DNA of 64,000 nt from Agapanthus africanus (GCA_030015575.1 CM057342.1:620215348-620279347), one strand, 5' to 3'; shown: positions 10,241-22,769, numbered from the stretch's first letter. Made by a program: numbers and translations. Notes: generated from the letters alone by a model not told the origin.

Positions 10241-12457
10241 TGTAGGGTTCCTAGGCACCCTAATGAGGTATCACAAGGCATCGATCATGCCAAATTAAAA
10301 TTTTAAGGGTGCCGAGAGACCCGACTACGGATCGTCGGCTAGAAGTTTAGGCGAAAAAGTAATCTAGTTAACAGTTAACTAAGGGATACGGATATACAAC
10401 CTTTGTAGATCCGTTTGTCCACCTCCATAGCTCCTTGAAGAGGTCATCTCCGCTGTACAAATCCGAAATCCGGGCTCTTGCGTCGGCTTCATCGGAGAAG
10501 AAGCGGGCTAGGTCATCGACGACGTGCCGAAGATGATCTACGTCGAGGCATCGCTAAATCAAGCTCCGACTTCACCAAGTCCAAAAACTTGTGAAGAGAA
10601 CACACTCTACTACTTGGCAAGAGGTAGAGGATGAAGAAATAGGAAGTGGGTAGACTTTAGATTTGGATTTCTCACTCTTTATCATCAATCACCATTGATG
10701 AAGAAAGCTTTTTCTTCCTTGCTCATGAAGAAGAAGAAGAAAGAAATATATGATAAGTTATTTTTAAAACAATAGAAAAATCAAAACTTATCATAATGTT
10801 AACTAGAGTCAAGTGTAGAGAATGAATCATGGTTAGTGGGAATGGTTAGGGTTAAGGATGAGATAAGAATGGTTGACTTGATCAAAGTTTCATGAAGCTT
10901 CAACTAAACTCCAAATTAAGCCACCATTCTTTTCTCCTCTTTTCCAAAATGAATAAACAAATAAATAAATGAATAAATAAAGGAAATGAAACCCTAACCA
11001 TTCTTTTAACCATGGTTTAATTCTTTGCACTTAACCAAGTAAACATGTATCATCAAACATGATACAATCAAATGCACAAAATCATATCGCATATGTAATG
11101 CGCACACCCGAGTGAGAAAATCCATTTAAAGTGAACCGATACTAGTTAATGCAAAGTAATATATCAAATATATAATTATGCATTAAATAATTAAATCAAC
11201 ACTTGATTCAATGACCCGGTCATGTCGCACACAACCGACTAGTATATAATGTATCGGCTTATCAAATCAACCTTTGATTCGATAACTAGGGTATATCGCA
11301 TATAACCTAATCGATACATTCATCGCGAGAATGGAATACGGTATCACATACACGCATTATTCTCGGTCCCGCACATATCTCATATGCGCTCCTATTTCGT
11401 TTCGCTTGAGCCAGGAAACCTCTGTGTAGGACTCTAAAGACTCGTCAATACGCCGGCAGCGGATGATGATCATATCAAACATCCACAAGCCGCAAGCGGT
11501 CTGCTAAACGTAACGGCCACCCGGGTATTGAGCGATCTGGAGATCGACGAGCAAGCCCGCTCACACTCCAGTGAATCCGACCAGTAACACTACCGTACAG
11601 TCCGGTCTGATCGTCTGATATGTCGCATATCTCGCCTAGGGGTGGTAAACGTCAGACCCCAATAGCTCAATAAGTCGTGTCGATATGAGGTCTATAACTG
11701 TTCGAGAAACTGCTGGTAACACTTACCAGTAAATCTCAGCAACCCTGGCCAGGGATTTCCTGTTATAGCCAATCGAACACAGCGCAACATCAACCCCCTA
11801 TACCGGGAGAGACGAATCCCCTCCTATCGCTCATTGCCTCCAAGTGACTCGGGACTGTACCCAAAAACTACCGTTTTGCACGCCCTCTTGGACGTGGTAA
11901 GATGGAAATCAAAGCACAGTGGGAACCACACAAGACTCTATGACGATCTCGGGTCAACAGACTACTCTGTACCAGTGTCACCAGAGAACTGCCATCTGAC
12001 GTGAGGTATAATACCATCTGGGAGTTCTCGGCGAGTCCGTCCAGTGTACCCAGTCTCTACTGAGCACCCGTATATCATCTCTGATGTCAAACACCAATGG
12101 ATATGGGATCATCCATCGCCCATCTGTATGGGTCGAGAAGGTATACGCTAGTCTACTCTGGTATATCGATGCCCCGTCTCGATACACCCTCGACTAGGGA
12201 CTTTGAAGGATGTACTTATGGACTACCATGTCCCCACTAGTATGATCCGCATCATAGTCCAGGTAGTCTAGTACAGATCCTAAGGGCTTTACCAACATGT
12301 AACAGAGAGACAATTAGCATACACGTTAAGGTAAAGATCAACCAGATAGCATACTATCATGTCGAGCAAGAAAGTCCTCCCTATATACGTCCCAGCATCC
12401 ACTACAATATACATCCTATGTACAGTAATGGCCTGTAGGGCATACATATAACTAACA
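10241..12457 (-). repeat. 3' LTR of element B
   Basis: 2217 bases, TG...CA ends on the minus strand, same family as the A and C LTRs. Differences from the B 5' LTR are scattered single bases, for example in the last 250 bases. No gene. Confidence 0.95.
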
Positions 12458-12468
12458 ATCTCCCACTT
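12458..12468 (-). other. Polypurine tract of element B
   Basis: Minus strand AAGTGGGAGAT directly before the 3' LTR. Confidence 0.9.
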
Positions 12469-15219
12469 GCACTAGGGCCATCTGATAGCAGTGGTTGTAG
12501 TATCTCATACTCAACCATCCCATAAAAGTCTCTCTCTGGGAACAGGCCTTTGTGAGTGGATCCGCTGTGTTGTCCTCTGAGTCTACTCTCCAAACCTCGA
12601 TCACCCTGGAGATCAACCATCTCCATGATCAAGTGATACTGCCTTAGAATATGTCTGGATCACTGATGGGACGGGCGTTCCTTGGCATAAGCCACAACTC
12701 CATTGTCACACAATGGGAGGAACTAAGTTCATCTCATGAACCAATATACACCTAGACAGCGACTTTGGTAGCATCTTAAGTAGCGATGTATCCTGCTTTT
12801 ATCGTCTAGTATGTCACGGTATCTAGCTTGGAACTCTTCCAACATACCGTCCCTTTACTGAGGGTAAAGACAATGCCTATGACTGACATTCAGTCGTCTT
12901 TATCACCCTGGAACCCTTCCAGTGATTCTTCCCAGGATCGGTTGATACCGTCTCACTTCAACAAGTGAGTATCCTAACATCCAATTAGATCTATCTCATA
13001 GATCCAAAATCCAGGATTTAGTAGGTATCACTTTGATCCTATATGGAGAATCCTAGTGATAAGCGGAGATTGATCGAGCGTAGCATAGGAAACTCCTTCC
13101 CTATCAAGAGTATGTCATCCACGTACTCTACGAGGATCATCACCATACTCCCTACTACCTTTTTGTTTATACAAGGTTCATCTACCATTTTGATGATGTC
13201 AAACTCTTTGACTAATTCATCAAAACAGATGTTCCAACTCCGCGATGCCTGCTTTATCCTATAAAGCATCTTGCACACGTTTCCGCTGCTCCCACTGTCT
13301 ACGAAGCCCTCTGGCTGTGTACTTATAGACGCACTCTTCTAAATCATCATTTAGAAAAGCAGTCAAGACACCCAACCACCAGAGATCGTAGTCATGGTAT
13401 GCAGCCGTAGTAAGTAGGATCTGGATGGACTTAAGCATAGCCACTGGAAAAGGTTTCATCATTATCCACGCCTGGTCAATGAAGAAAACCTTTAACAAGT
13501 CTAGCTTTGAAAGTCTCAACTTTTCCATCTACACCAAATAATCTTCTCAAGATATACTTGCTCCTGATGGGGATTTAACCCTTCAGATATAGCAACCAAA
13601 GTCCATACTTTGTTGGTGTATAAGGATTCCATCTCAGATCGCTAAACATCCAGCCATTCTTACAGAGTCTTACTCCTGATGGCCAGCTCGAAGCTAGTTG
13701 GGTCATCATCTCATGATGCAATCCTCGCTCCCACTGTCATAGAGAAACCGAAGTATCTCTCAGGTGGGTGAGGAACCCTACTAGATCGGCAGAGAGGCTG
13801 AGGTTCGTTGGTATCTACTGAATCCCTTGGTTCTATTAAATCATCAGCTGCAGTTTGTATAGCTGGAACATTTCCAGTTCTACATAACAGACCTTGCCAC
13901 GAGCTTGTCCGGATTTTGCTTTTAGACATAGGCCGGACAACCCCAAATCTTAACTAGCTTAAGACATGGGCTCTTCCCTTTCCATATCTCATATGGAATG
14001 GTAGGCAACTGATTTGATTGGAACCCTATTCAATAGGTATGCATCTTCTCAAGTGCATAACACCCAAAAGGAAATAGGTAGCTCAGTATTACTCATCATA
14101 GAGCATACAATATCATATAGGGTGTGATTGCTCCGCCCCGATATACCATCGTGCTATGGTGTATTCAGAGGAGTAATGCTGAGAGAGAATCTCATTCTCC
14201 TTTAGAATAGTCCAGTATTTCCGTGCTCAAGTATTCTCCTCCTTGATCTCATCAAAGGACATAATACTTATACCCGTATCGGTTCTCTACTTCTAACTTA
14301 TATTCTGTGAATATCTCAAAAGGTTCGGACTTGTGTTTCAACAGGAACACATGTCTGAATCTTGAGAGATTATCAGAGAATATAATGAAGTATAAAGAAC
14401 CGGTCTTGGCATGTGTAGACAGGGGACCTACATACATCAACATGTATCATCCCAAGTGTTTATTAACTCTTTCTCTGTTTCCAGTAAACGGAGCTATGGT
14501 CATCTTATCTTTGTGACATGACTAGCGAGTTTCACAAGATGTAAATTCAAACTGATTTAAATATGCATCTATGTGCAACTTAGCTAGTCGGGTCGCATTG
14601 ATATGACCTAGTCTACAATACCTCAAGAAGAATTCGTTCATTTCTGAACTCTTCCTCTTGTGTGTGTTCTGTATACTAAGAACTGTAGTTTGATTTAGAA
14701 CAGCAATGCTTTTAGATAACGTGCCTGAACCGATCAACTTTTGATATAGGAAATGTTCAAAACATTATCCAACAATACAAAATTATATCCTTTCTTTACT
14801 AATAAAGAGACTGATATGATTTTGTATATCAGGTTCGGTATCTAACAACATTCGTTCAGAATCAATGTATTGGTAATACAGGGTGACAGTGACCAACAGA
14901 CTTGGCTGCAACACTTGCCCCGTTTTCTGCCTCATGAAACTTATCACCCGTTCTCAGTTCTCTACCTATCTGTAGCCCTATGTAACAGATTACATATCTG
15001 GGATCCTGATCCGGTATCATATACCTAGGATGTAGAGGATACAGAGAAACAGTTCTGTATAATGAACACACCCGAAGATGATGCATCAGCATGCACTCTC
15101 TTCGTTTGGGCTGCACGGGAATTCTGGTAATCCCCAATTTCCTGCTCTGTCTTATAACAATTATAAGTTGGAGCGGGACCAACGTTCCCCAGCTCAGTAT
15201 AACAAGCGGGTTCGGTCAA
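12469..15219 (-). pseudogene. pol remnant of element B
   Basis: Copia-type order in pieces: protease with upstream tract 14862-15219, GAG-pre-integrase 14522-14737, integrase core 14252-14443, linker 13711-13929, reverse transcriptase 13039-13528, RNase H traces 12480-12960. YVDD is intact, but the upstream RT box reads LGVLTAF, so the first catalytic Asp is Gly (codon 13370-13372). The net 5-base insertion in integrase lies near 14240-14256. Several stops separate the pieces. It cannot give a full polyprotein. Confidence 0.88.
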
Positions 15220-15693
15220 TAATCCGTATTATTATCTTGATTAAGGCGTGATATGGTCGCTACCTGGAGAGAGCGAGAAGAAAACACTCAGCGTGCGCTC
15301 TGTCAAGAATAGATTGGTTATTATTTTATCTAATCAGGATGGCTCCCACTGCTTTTTATCAAATCTTCCTTCAAACCCTAAAAGGAAAGACTAGCCGGGA
15401 TTAATTACACACTACAAGTTCGCCAATCTTTCAGCCAGGCCAGTGTCGGTACTTTGAGGGAGGTCCCCCGTGCTTTCGCACGAACCTAATTAATGTAAAC
15501 CTCGTTTTCCCAGAGGCGTAACCCCGTTAACACCTTTCTAGACACCTACTTGATCGGCTAATTGTAATGTATAAAACTCTCCCAGGAGTAACACTTACTC
15601 GCAGCGGGTATCGGGATCCAACTATCTCATAGAAGGTATGCAATCTCATTGCAAATCTCAACACTTGAAATTCCCGATAATATTTTGCCCCAT

Positions 15694-15937
15694 GCGATCT
15701 ATGACCTTGACTGAGTCAACAAACCATAGACCGCAAGTAAAGTTCAACCCGTCATTTCTCGATTGAATTAAACCCACCCGCACGACCCTTGACTGAGTCA
15801 ACAAGGCCGCACGACTACCCTAATCCAATCGCATCATATGCTTTGCAGATAAGCAATAACCAGCTACCGCACACTACGCCTTGACTGAGTCAACAAATGC
15901 AGCACGAATACTAACTATTACCTATCTGAAATGACGG
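15694..15937 (-). ncRNA. Three-hairpin conserved RNA-like domain, element B copy
   Basis: Hairpin 1: GCGATCTATGA 15694-15704 with CCATAGACCGC 15724-15734. Hairpin 2: CGATTGAATTA 15760-15770 with TAATCCAATCG 15821-15831. Hairpin 3: CAGATAAG..AATA 15846-15863 with the complementary stretch 15911-15928. Enclosing helix: CCGTCATTTC 15749-15758 with GAAATGACGG 15928-15937. All three tips carry CTTGACTGAGTCAACAA. The arms differ from those of A and G but still pair, many remaining mismatches being G-U in the minus-strand RNA. Confidence 0.68.
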
Positions 15938-16040
15938 AGGGCTACGTCAGGTTTTTAAGAAAACCTTTTGCGTAATGAACTTTATATCGTTGTAGAATCA
16001 AATGATTTTAAAATGGAGTGTTTTTGAGCCTTTTCTAGTT

Positions 16041-16279
16041 TTGCTAAAGGAGTCACTCCCGGTGAAGGGATCGTCGGTCCTTTCCTCGTCGAATGAGGTG
16101 CGGGATATATCATATATATCACTGTGCAAAGCAAAAAAACTTAAAAGCAATCAAAAGACAAACCGAGTGTGTAGCATCTGCCAGTTATTGCTAAAGGAGT
16201 CACTCCCGGTGAAGGGATCTCGGTCCTTTCCTCATCGAATAAGGTGCAGGATATATCACATATACCGCTGTGCAAAGCA
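16041..16279 (-). repeat. Duplicated hairpin unit in leader, element B
   Basis: Copies at 16041-16133 and 16188-16279, about 147 bases apart, each with AAAGGA pairing with TCCTTT about 30 bases on. Confidence 0.7.
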
Positions 16280-18160
16280 AGAACTGTAGCTACCTGTTTT
16301 ATTTTGAAATTCGATTCTACAACATCTTAGGTTTCTTTCAATTCATTAATCACATTAATGAAGCCCCATCATTTAAGTACCTAAACATCACAGATAAATA
16401 CGACGTACACTTATGCCATCCGCATTCGCCTCGATGTCCCCTCGTGCACCGTTAGGTTAGGTAACTAACGACAGAGCAGGGCAGGGCTAGCGCGGGTGTA
16501 AAACATAAGTAACATTTATATAATATATCATATATACTATATACTGTATCTATCAAAGAACATCACATGATCACATCACAGATATCGCAGCAGAAGAATC
16601 ATATGAAATATTGGATATACTAGGACGTCCGTGTTTTCAATACGAGCCAGTATAAAACACGGATTCCACGGTCGCGATGAATAGCCAAACCCACACCCCT
16701 AGACCCTTACGAGAGCGGCAAGCAACCCTACCAATTCTGGAGTTAGGAGACCCGGACTCGACTCCTCGAGTTGGTCTCCCACTGGACTCCAGAACCCGGT
16801 TACTTATGCCCTCCTCCTTGGGTCTATCCTAGTGCGGAAAAGTAAATAATATACAAAGGGTGACAACTTCCGCAACCTGGAAGTGCCCCAATAAAAGAAT
16901 ATTACATACAAGTTTTTACATGAATGAAAATGAAAAAACACTCATCTCACATAAAAACCCCCCGGCTATTCAAACACGACGATCCAATATAACATATCCA
17001 GCAACACATAACATCATATGTCATCAACGTAAGTAAATATGCGCATCCCAATTGTCGTTGACATATAGCAACGAAACCGGCGATATCACATATTACACTT
17101 ACGGTCACAGAAAAGAAAGTGTAAAACTACAACAGTTGGAATCCGTAACCACCTCAGACATCACATGCCTGACCAAATGAATTCCTTAGACATCGCATGC
17201 CTAATAATTATAAACCCCGCATTTTAGTCTCATTATCGAAAACTCTTTTCAATATCAAGTTAGGTAATTCAACAAGATTCCCGACATCCTGATCGAATGC
17301 TCGTCGCAAACTTCAGTAGGCGGCCGCACCCCTGATACCGTCGATGAAGTGCACCAAGGCGGAACACCGCTACCGCGAGCACCCGAACGGATGCTTTCGG
17401 CGATGGGGTTCTCCTACAGTCACTTGGTCGGGGCTATGGCATGAGGCTGTCTATTAAGTTTACCCGGCAATAATCTGCATACGCTACGTGATTGCGACGG
17501 ACTTTTGATCACATCAAAATTCCGTGGCAACCGATCAAGTGAGACTAAACTGCTATGTTTATAACATTCATTTAGTTATCTCATAACCCTTTGTGAATTC
17601 CAATTATTGTATCACATTCCAGATAATTAGAAAATGTTAAACTTTCCGATCGAACAATCGAACACCCAAGTTTTCCCGATATAGATCAACACATGAAATA
17701 AGTCTAACAACATTCAGTTCGTACCTCAGTACCAACGGTCCAGCCGTAGAAGGGTCAAGCCAACGCCTCACATGTGGCACGCCGTACTGCCCCAAACCCG
17801 AAGGTTCAAAGGGCAGTTCAAGACGGTCACATAATCGAGATAAGGTTTATTGTCTTCTAGAGGGACCATCGCGTTACTTGCACTACTTAGAACGTCGTTA
17901 AACTACGGAAAATCCAACACTTGGAAATTTCCCGACAGGGGAAAAATTGGGTATTTATATCCGGTCGAACTTTTTAACATATTCTAAAATTTATCCGGAA
18001 AGCCACACAGACAAAATTTGATACTCCGATCGAAACACCGAATCCCCAAAACAAACCCAGAAAATTCAACTCTTGAATTAATATTAAAAATTCCCAGAAA
18101 ATCCAGCATAATTTAATAAGAGTTACTGTGCAAACAGTGAATGCTGATGTCACCAAGGGG

Positions 18161-18206
18161 CCGCTGATCCGCCGCAGAAGCCATGCTTCTGCCGCGGATC
18201 CGCCGC
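18161..18206 (-). ncRNA. Primer-site-proximal GC-rich hairpin, element B
   Basis: Upper stem GCAGAAGC (18174-18181) with GCTTCTGC (18185-18192), a perfect 8-bp stem, flanked by GATCCGCCGC-type arms. It lies about 187 bases from the primer site. The stem bases differ from A and C but pairing is retained. Confidence 0.65.
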
Positions 18207-18392
18207 GAAAATTACTGTTCATGAAATAATTTTTGCATCGTAATTCTTAGATTTCCCTGCTGAATTTTTTAGCAATTTTTAATTTGGAAAAATCCCAGTT
18301 TTTGAAAAAAGGACAGAGAGCTATTTTGTGATCGGGTTTCGGGTTCGTTCGGACTTCAAATTCCGTCTAGACTTCGCCTAAGGCTCTAGCTA

Positions 18393-18405
18393 GGCTCTGA
18401 TACCA
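18393..18405 (-). other. Primer binding site of element B (initiator-Met tRNA)
   Basis: Minus strand TGGTATCAGAGCC next to the 5' LTR. Confidence 0.92.
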
Positions 18406-18406
18406 C

Positions 18407-20623
18407 TGTAGGGTTCCTAGGCACCCTAATGAGGTCTCACAAGGCATCGATCATGCCAAATTAAAATTTTAAGGGTGCCGAGAGACCCGACTACGGATCG
18501 TCGGCTAGAAGTTTAGGCGAAAAAGTAATCTAGTTAACAGTTAACTAAGGGATACGGATATACAACCTTTGTAGATCCGTTTGTCCACCTCCATAGCTCC
18601 ATGAAGAGGTCATCTCCGCTGTACAAATCCGAAATCCGGGCTCTTGCGTCGGCTTCATCGGAGAAGAAGCGGGCTAGGTCATCGACGACGTGCCGAAGAT
18701 GATCTACGTCGAGGCATCGCTAAATCAAGCTCCGACTTCACCAAGTCCAAAAACTTGTGAAGAGAACACACTCTACTACTTGGCAAGAGGTAGAGGATGA
18801 AGAAATAGGAAGTGGGTAGACTTTAGATTTGGATTTCTCACTCTTTATCATCAATCACCATTGATGAAGAAAGCTTTTTCTTCCTTGCTCATGAAGAAGA
18901 AGAAGAAAGAAATATATGATAAGTTATTTTTAAAACAATAGAAAAATCAAAACTTATCATAATGTTAACTAGAGTCAAGTGTAGAGAATGAATCATGGTT
19001 AGTGGGAATGGTTAGGGTTAAGGATGAGATAAGAATGGTTGACTTGATCAAAGTTTCATGAAGCTTCAACTAAACTCCAAATTAAGCCACCATTCTTTTC
19101 TCCTCTTTTCCAAAATGAATAAACAAATAAATAAATGAATAAATAAAGGAAATGAAACCCTAACCATTCTTTTAACCATGGTTTAATTCTTTGCACTTAA
19201 CCAAGTAAACATGTATCATCAAACATGATACAATCAAATGCACAAAATCATATCGCATATGTAATGCGCACACCCGAGTGAGAAAATCCATTTAAAGTGA
19301 ACCGATACTAGTTAATGCAAAGTAATATATCAAATATATAATTATGCATTAAATAATTAAATCAACACTTGATTCAATGACCCGGTCATGTCGCACACAA
19401 CCGACTAGTATATAATGTATCGGCTTATCAAATCAACCTTTGATTCGATAACTAGGGTATATCGCATATAACCTAATCGATACATTCATCGCGAGAATGG
19501 AATACGGTATCACATACACGCATTATTCTCGGTCCCGCACATATCTCATATGCGCTCCTATTTCGTTTCGCTTGAGCCAGGAAACCTCTGTGTAGGACTC
19601 TAAAGACTCGTCAATACGCCGGCAGCGGATGATGATCATATCAAACATCCACAAGCCGCAAGCGGTCTGCTAAACGTAACGGCCACCCGGGTATTGAGCG
19701 ATCTGGAGATCGACGAGCAAGCCCGTTCACACTCCAGTGAATCCGACCAGTAACACTACCGTACAGTCCGGTCTGATCGTCTGATATGTCGCATATCTCG
19801 CCTAGGGATGGTAAACGTCAGACCCCAATAGCTCAATAAGTCATGTCGATATGAGGTCTATAACTGTTCGAGAAACTGCTGGTAAGACTTACCAGTAAAT
19901 CTCAGCAACCCTGGCCAGGGATTTCCTGTTATAGCCAATCGAACACAGCGCAACATCAACCCCCTATACCGGGAGAGACGAATCCCCTCCTATCGCTCAT
20001 TGCCTCCATGTGACTCGGGACTGTACCCAAAAACTACCGTTTTGCACGCCCTCTTGGACGTGGTAAGATGGAAATCAAAGCACAGTGGGAACCACACAAG
20101 ACTCTATGATGATCTCGGGTCAACAGACTACTCTGTACCAGTGTCACCAGAGAACTGCCATCTGACGTGAGGTATAATACCATCTGGGAGTTCTCGGCGA
20201 GTCCGTCCAGTGTACCCAGTCTCTACTGAGCACCCGTATATCATCTCTGATGTCAAACACCAATGGATATGGGATCATCCATCGCCCATCTGTATGGGTC
20301 GAGAAGGTATACGCTAGTCTACTCTGGTATATCGATGCCCCGTCTCGATACACCCTCGACTAGGGACTTTGAAGGATGTACTTATGGACTACCATGTCCC
20401 CACAAGTATGATCCGCATCATAGTCCAGGTAGTCAAGTACAGATCCTAAGGGCTTTACCAACATGTAACAGAGAGACAATCAGCATACACGTTAAGGTAA
20501 AGATCAACCAGATAGCATACTATCATGTCGAGCAAGAATGTCCTCCCTATATACGTCCCAGCATCCACTACAATATACATCCTATGTACAGTAATGGCCT
20601 CTAGGGCATACATATAACTAACA
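18407..20623 (-). repeat. 5' LTR of element B
   Basis: 2217 bases, same length as the 3' LTR, about 99 percent identical by eye. Ends at 20623 and is followed by the ACACC duplication. Confidence 0.95.
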
Positions 20624-20628
20624 ACACC
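20624..20628. repeat. Target site duplication of element B, right copy (ACACC)
   Basis: Perfect match to 10236-10240. Confidence 0.94.
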
Positions 20629-21603
20629 CACAAGCCGCAAGCGGTCTGCTAAATGTAACGGCCACCCAGGTATTGAGCGATCAGAAGATCGACGAGCAAG
20701 CCCGCTCACACTCCTGTGAATCCAACCAGTAACACTTACTGTACAGTCCGGTCTGTTCGTCTGATATGTCGCATATCTCGCCTAGGGGTGGTAAACGTCA
20801 GACCCCGGTAGCTCAATAAGTCATGCCGACGTGAGGTCTTTAACAATCGTGAAACTACTGATAACTCTTACCAGTATATCACTGCAACCCTGGCCAGGGA
20901 TTTCTTGTTATGGCCAGTCAAGCATAGCGCAACATCAACCCCCAATATCGGGAGAGACGAATCCCCTCCTATCGCTCATTGCCTCTATGTGAATCGGGAC
21001 TGTACCCAAAAACCACCTGTTTGCACGACTCAGTAGAGCCGTGGTAGGGTAAAAATCAAAGCACAGTGGGAGACACACAAGACTCTATGACGATCTCGGG
21101 TCAACAGACTAAGCTGTACCAGTGTCACCAGAGAACTGCCATCTGACGTGAGGTATCATACTATCTGGGAGTTCTCGGCGAGTCCGTTCAGTGTACTCAG
21201 TCTCCACTGAGCACCCGCATACCATCTCCGATGTCAAACACCAATGGATATGGGATCTTCCATCGCCCATCACATGGGTCGAGAAGATATACGCTAGTCT
21301 ACTCTGGAATATCGATGCCCCGTCTCTATATTCCCACGACTAGGAACATTGAAGGATGTACTCATTGACTACCCAGACCCCACCAGTATGATCTGCATCA
21401 TAGTCCTGGAAGTCGAGTACACATCCTAAGGGCTTTATCAACATGTAACAGAGAGACAGAAAGTATACATGTTAAGATAAAGAGTAACCAGATAGCGTAC
21501 TATCATGTCGAGCAAGAAAGTCCTACCTATATATGTCCCAGCATCCACTACAATATACATCCAATGTACAGTAATGGCCTCTAGGGCATACATATAACTA
21601 ACA
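20629..21603 (-). repeat. 5' LTR of element A, second part
   Basis: Continues the A LTR after B and ends with the LTR start (TGTTAG on the minus strand) at 21603, followed by TATAT. Confidence 0.92.
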
Positions 21604-21608
21604 TATAT
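21604..21608. repeat. Target site duplication of element A, right copy (TATAT)
   Basis: Perfect match to 826-830. Confidence 0.92.
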
Positions 21609-22769
21609 CACATACAACCATTCGATATATTCATCGCGAGAATGGAATACGGTATCACATACACGCATTATTCTCGGTCCCGCACATATCTCATATGCGC
21701 TCCTATTTCGTTTCGCTTGAGCCAGGAAATCTCTGTGTAGGACTCTAAAGACTCGTCAATACGCCGGCAGCAGGTGATGATCATATCAAACACCCACAAG
21801 CCGCAAGCGGTCTGCTAAACGTAACGGCCACCCGGGTATTGAGCGATCAGAAGATCGACGAGCAAGCCCGCTCACACTCCTGTGAGTCCAACCAGTAACA
21901 CTTACCGTACAGTCCGGTCTCGTCGTCTGATATGTCGCATATCTTGCCTAGGGGTGGTAAACGTCAGACCCCAGTAGCTCGATAAGTCGTGTCGATATGA
22001 GGTCTATAACAATTCGAGAAACTACAGGTAACACTTACCAGTAAATCTCAGCAACCCTGGCCAGGGATTTCTGGTTATAGCCAATCGAACACAGCGCAAC
22101 ATCAACTCCCTATACCGGGAGAGGCGAATCCCCTCCTATCGCTCATTGCCTCCATGTGACTCGGGACTGTACCTAAAAACCACCGTTTTGCACGCCCTCT
22201 TAGACGTGGTAAGGTGGAAATCAAAGCACAGTGGGAACCACACAAGACTCTATGACGATCTCGGGTCAACAGACTACTCTGTACCAGTGTCACCAGAGAA
22301 CTGCCATCTGACGTAAGGTATAATACCATCTGGGAGTTCTCGGCGAGTCCGTCCAGTGTACCCAGTCTCCACTAAGCACCCGTATATCATCTCTGATGTC
22401 AAACACCAATGGATATGGGATCATCCATCGCCCATCTGTATGGGTCGAGAAGGTACACGCTAGTCTACTTTGGTATATCGATGCCCCGTCTCGATACACC
22501 CACGACTAGGGACTTTGAAGGATGTACTTATGGACTACCATGTCCCCACTAGTATAATCCGCATCATAGTCCAGGTAGTCAAGTACACATCCTAAGGGCT
22601 TTACCAACATGTGACAGAGAGACAATCAGTGTACACGTTAAGGTAAAGAGCAACCAGATAGCATACTATCATATCGAGCAAGAAAGTCATCCCTATATAT
22701 GTCCAAGCATCCACTACAATATACATCCTATGTATAGTAATGGCCTCTACGGCATACATATAACTAACA
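21609..22769 (-). repeat. 3' LTR of element C, second part
   Basis: Picks up the C LTR where it broke off at 830 and runs to the LTR start at 22769. It aligns with the C 5' LTR from about 32027 to 33181. Confidence 0.9.

Larger units (their letters stand above)
15246..18392 (-). other. Long gag-less leader of element B
   Basis: About 3.1 kb without a recognisable protein, between pol and primer site. It contains the three-hairpin domain 15694-15937, the duplicated hairpin unit 16041-16279 and the GC-rich hairpin 18161-18206. A pyrimidine-rich run followed by CAGG (minus strand, about 15265-15290) lies at the border with pol and resembles a 3' splice site. Confidence 0.75.
10241..20623 (-). 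mobile_element. Element B, young full-length copia-type LTR retrotransposon
   Basis: Complete: 3' LTR 10241-12457, polypurine tract 12458-12468, pol remnant 12469-15219, leader 15246-18392, primer site 18393-18405, 5' LTR 18407-20623. Both LTRs are 2217 bases and differ at only about a dozen positions counted by eye, so it is probably the latest insertion that can be dated here. The target duplication is perfect. Yet its pol has the same fatal lesions as A, C and G, so a recently mobile element was already non-autonomous. Confidence 0.95.
831..21603 (-). mobile_element. Element A, full-length copia-type LTR retrotransposon with B nested in it
   Basis: Complete element inserted in the 3' LTR of C: 3' LTR 831-3051, polypurine tract 3052-3062, pol remnant 3063-5878, leader 5879-8991, primer site 8992-9004, 5' LTR 9006-10240 plus 20629-21603 (split by B). 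Target duplication TATAT on both sides. LTR lengths are 2221 and, without B, 2210; part of the difference is a shorter GAA tract in the 5' LTR. No gag is recognised and pol is broken, so it is non-autonomous. Confidence 0.93.

Noticed and set aside
11978..12187. Open frame of 69 codons recurring at 20144-20353, 22290-22499 and 32702-32911
   Set aside because: It recurs because it lies in LTRs of B and C. It has no domain, and equivalent stretches in the D, G and I LTRs are not preserved as a protein.
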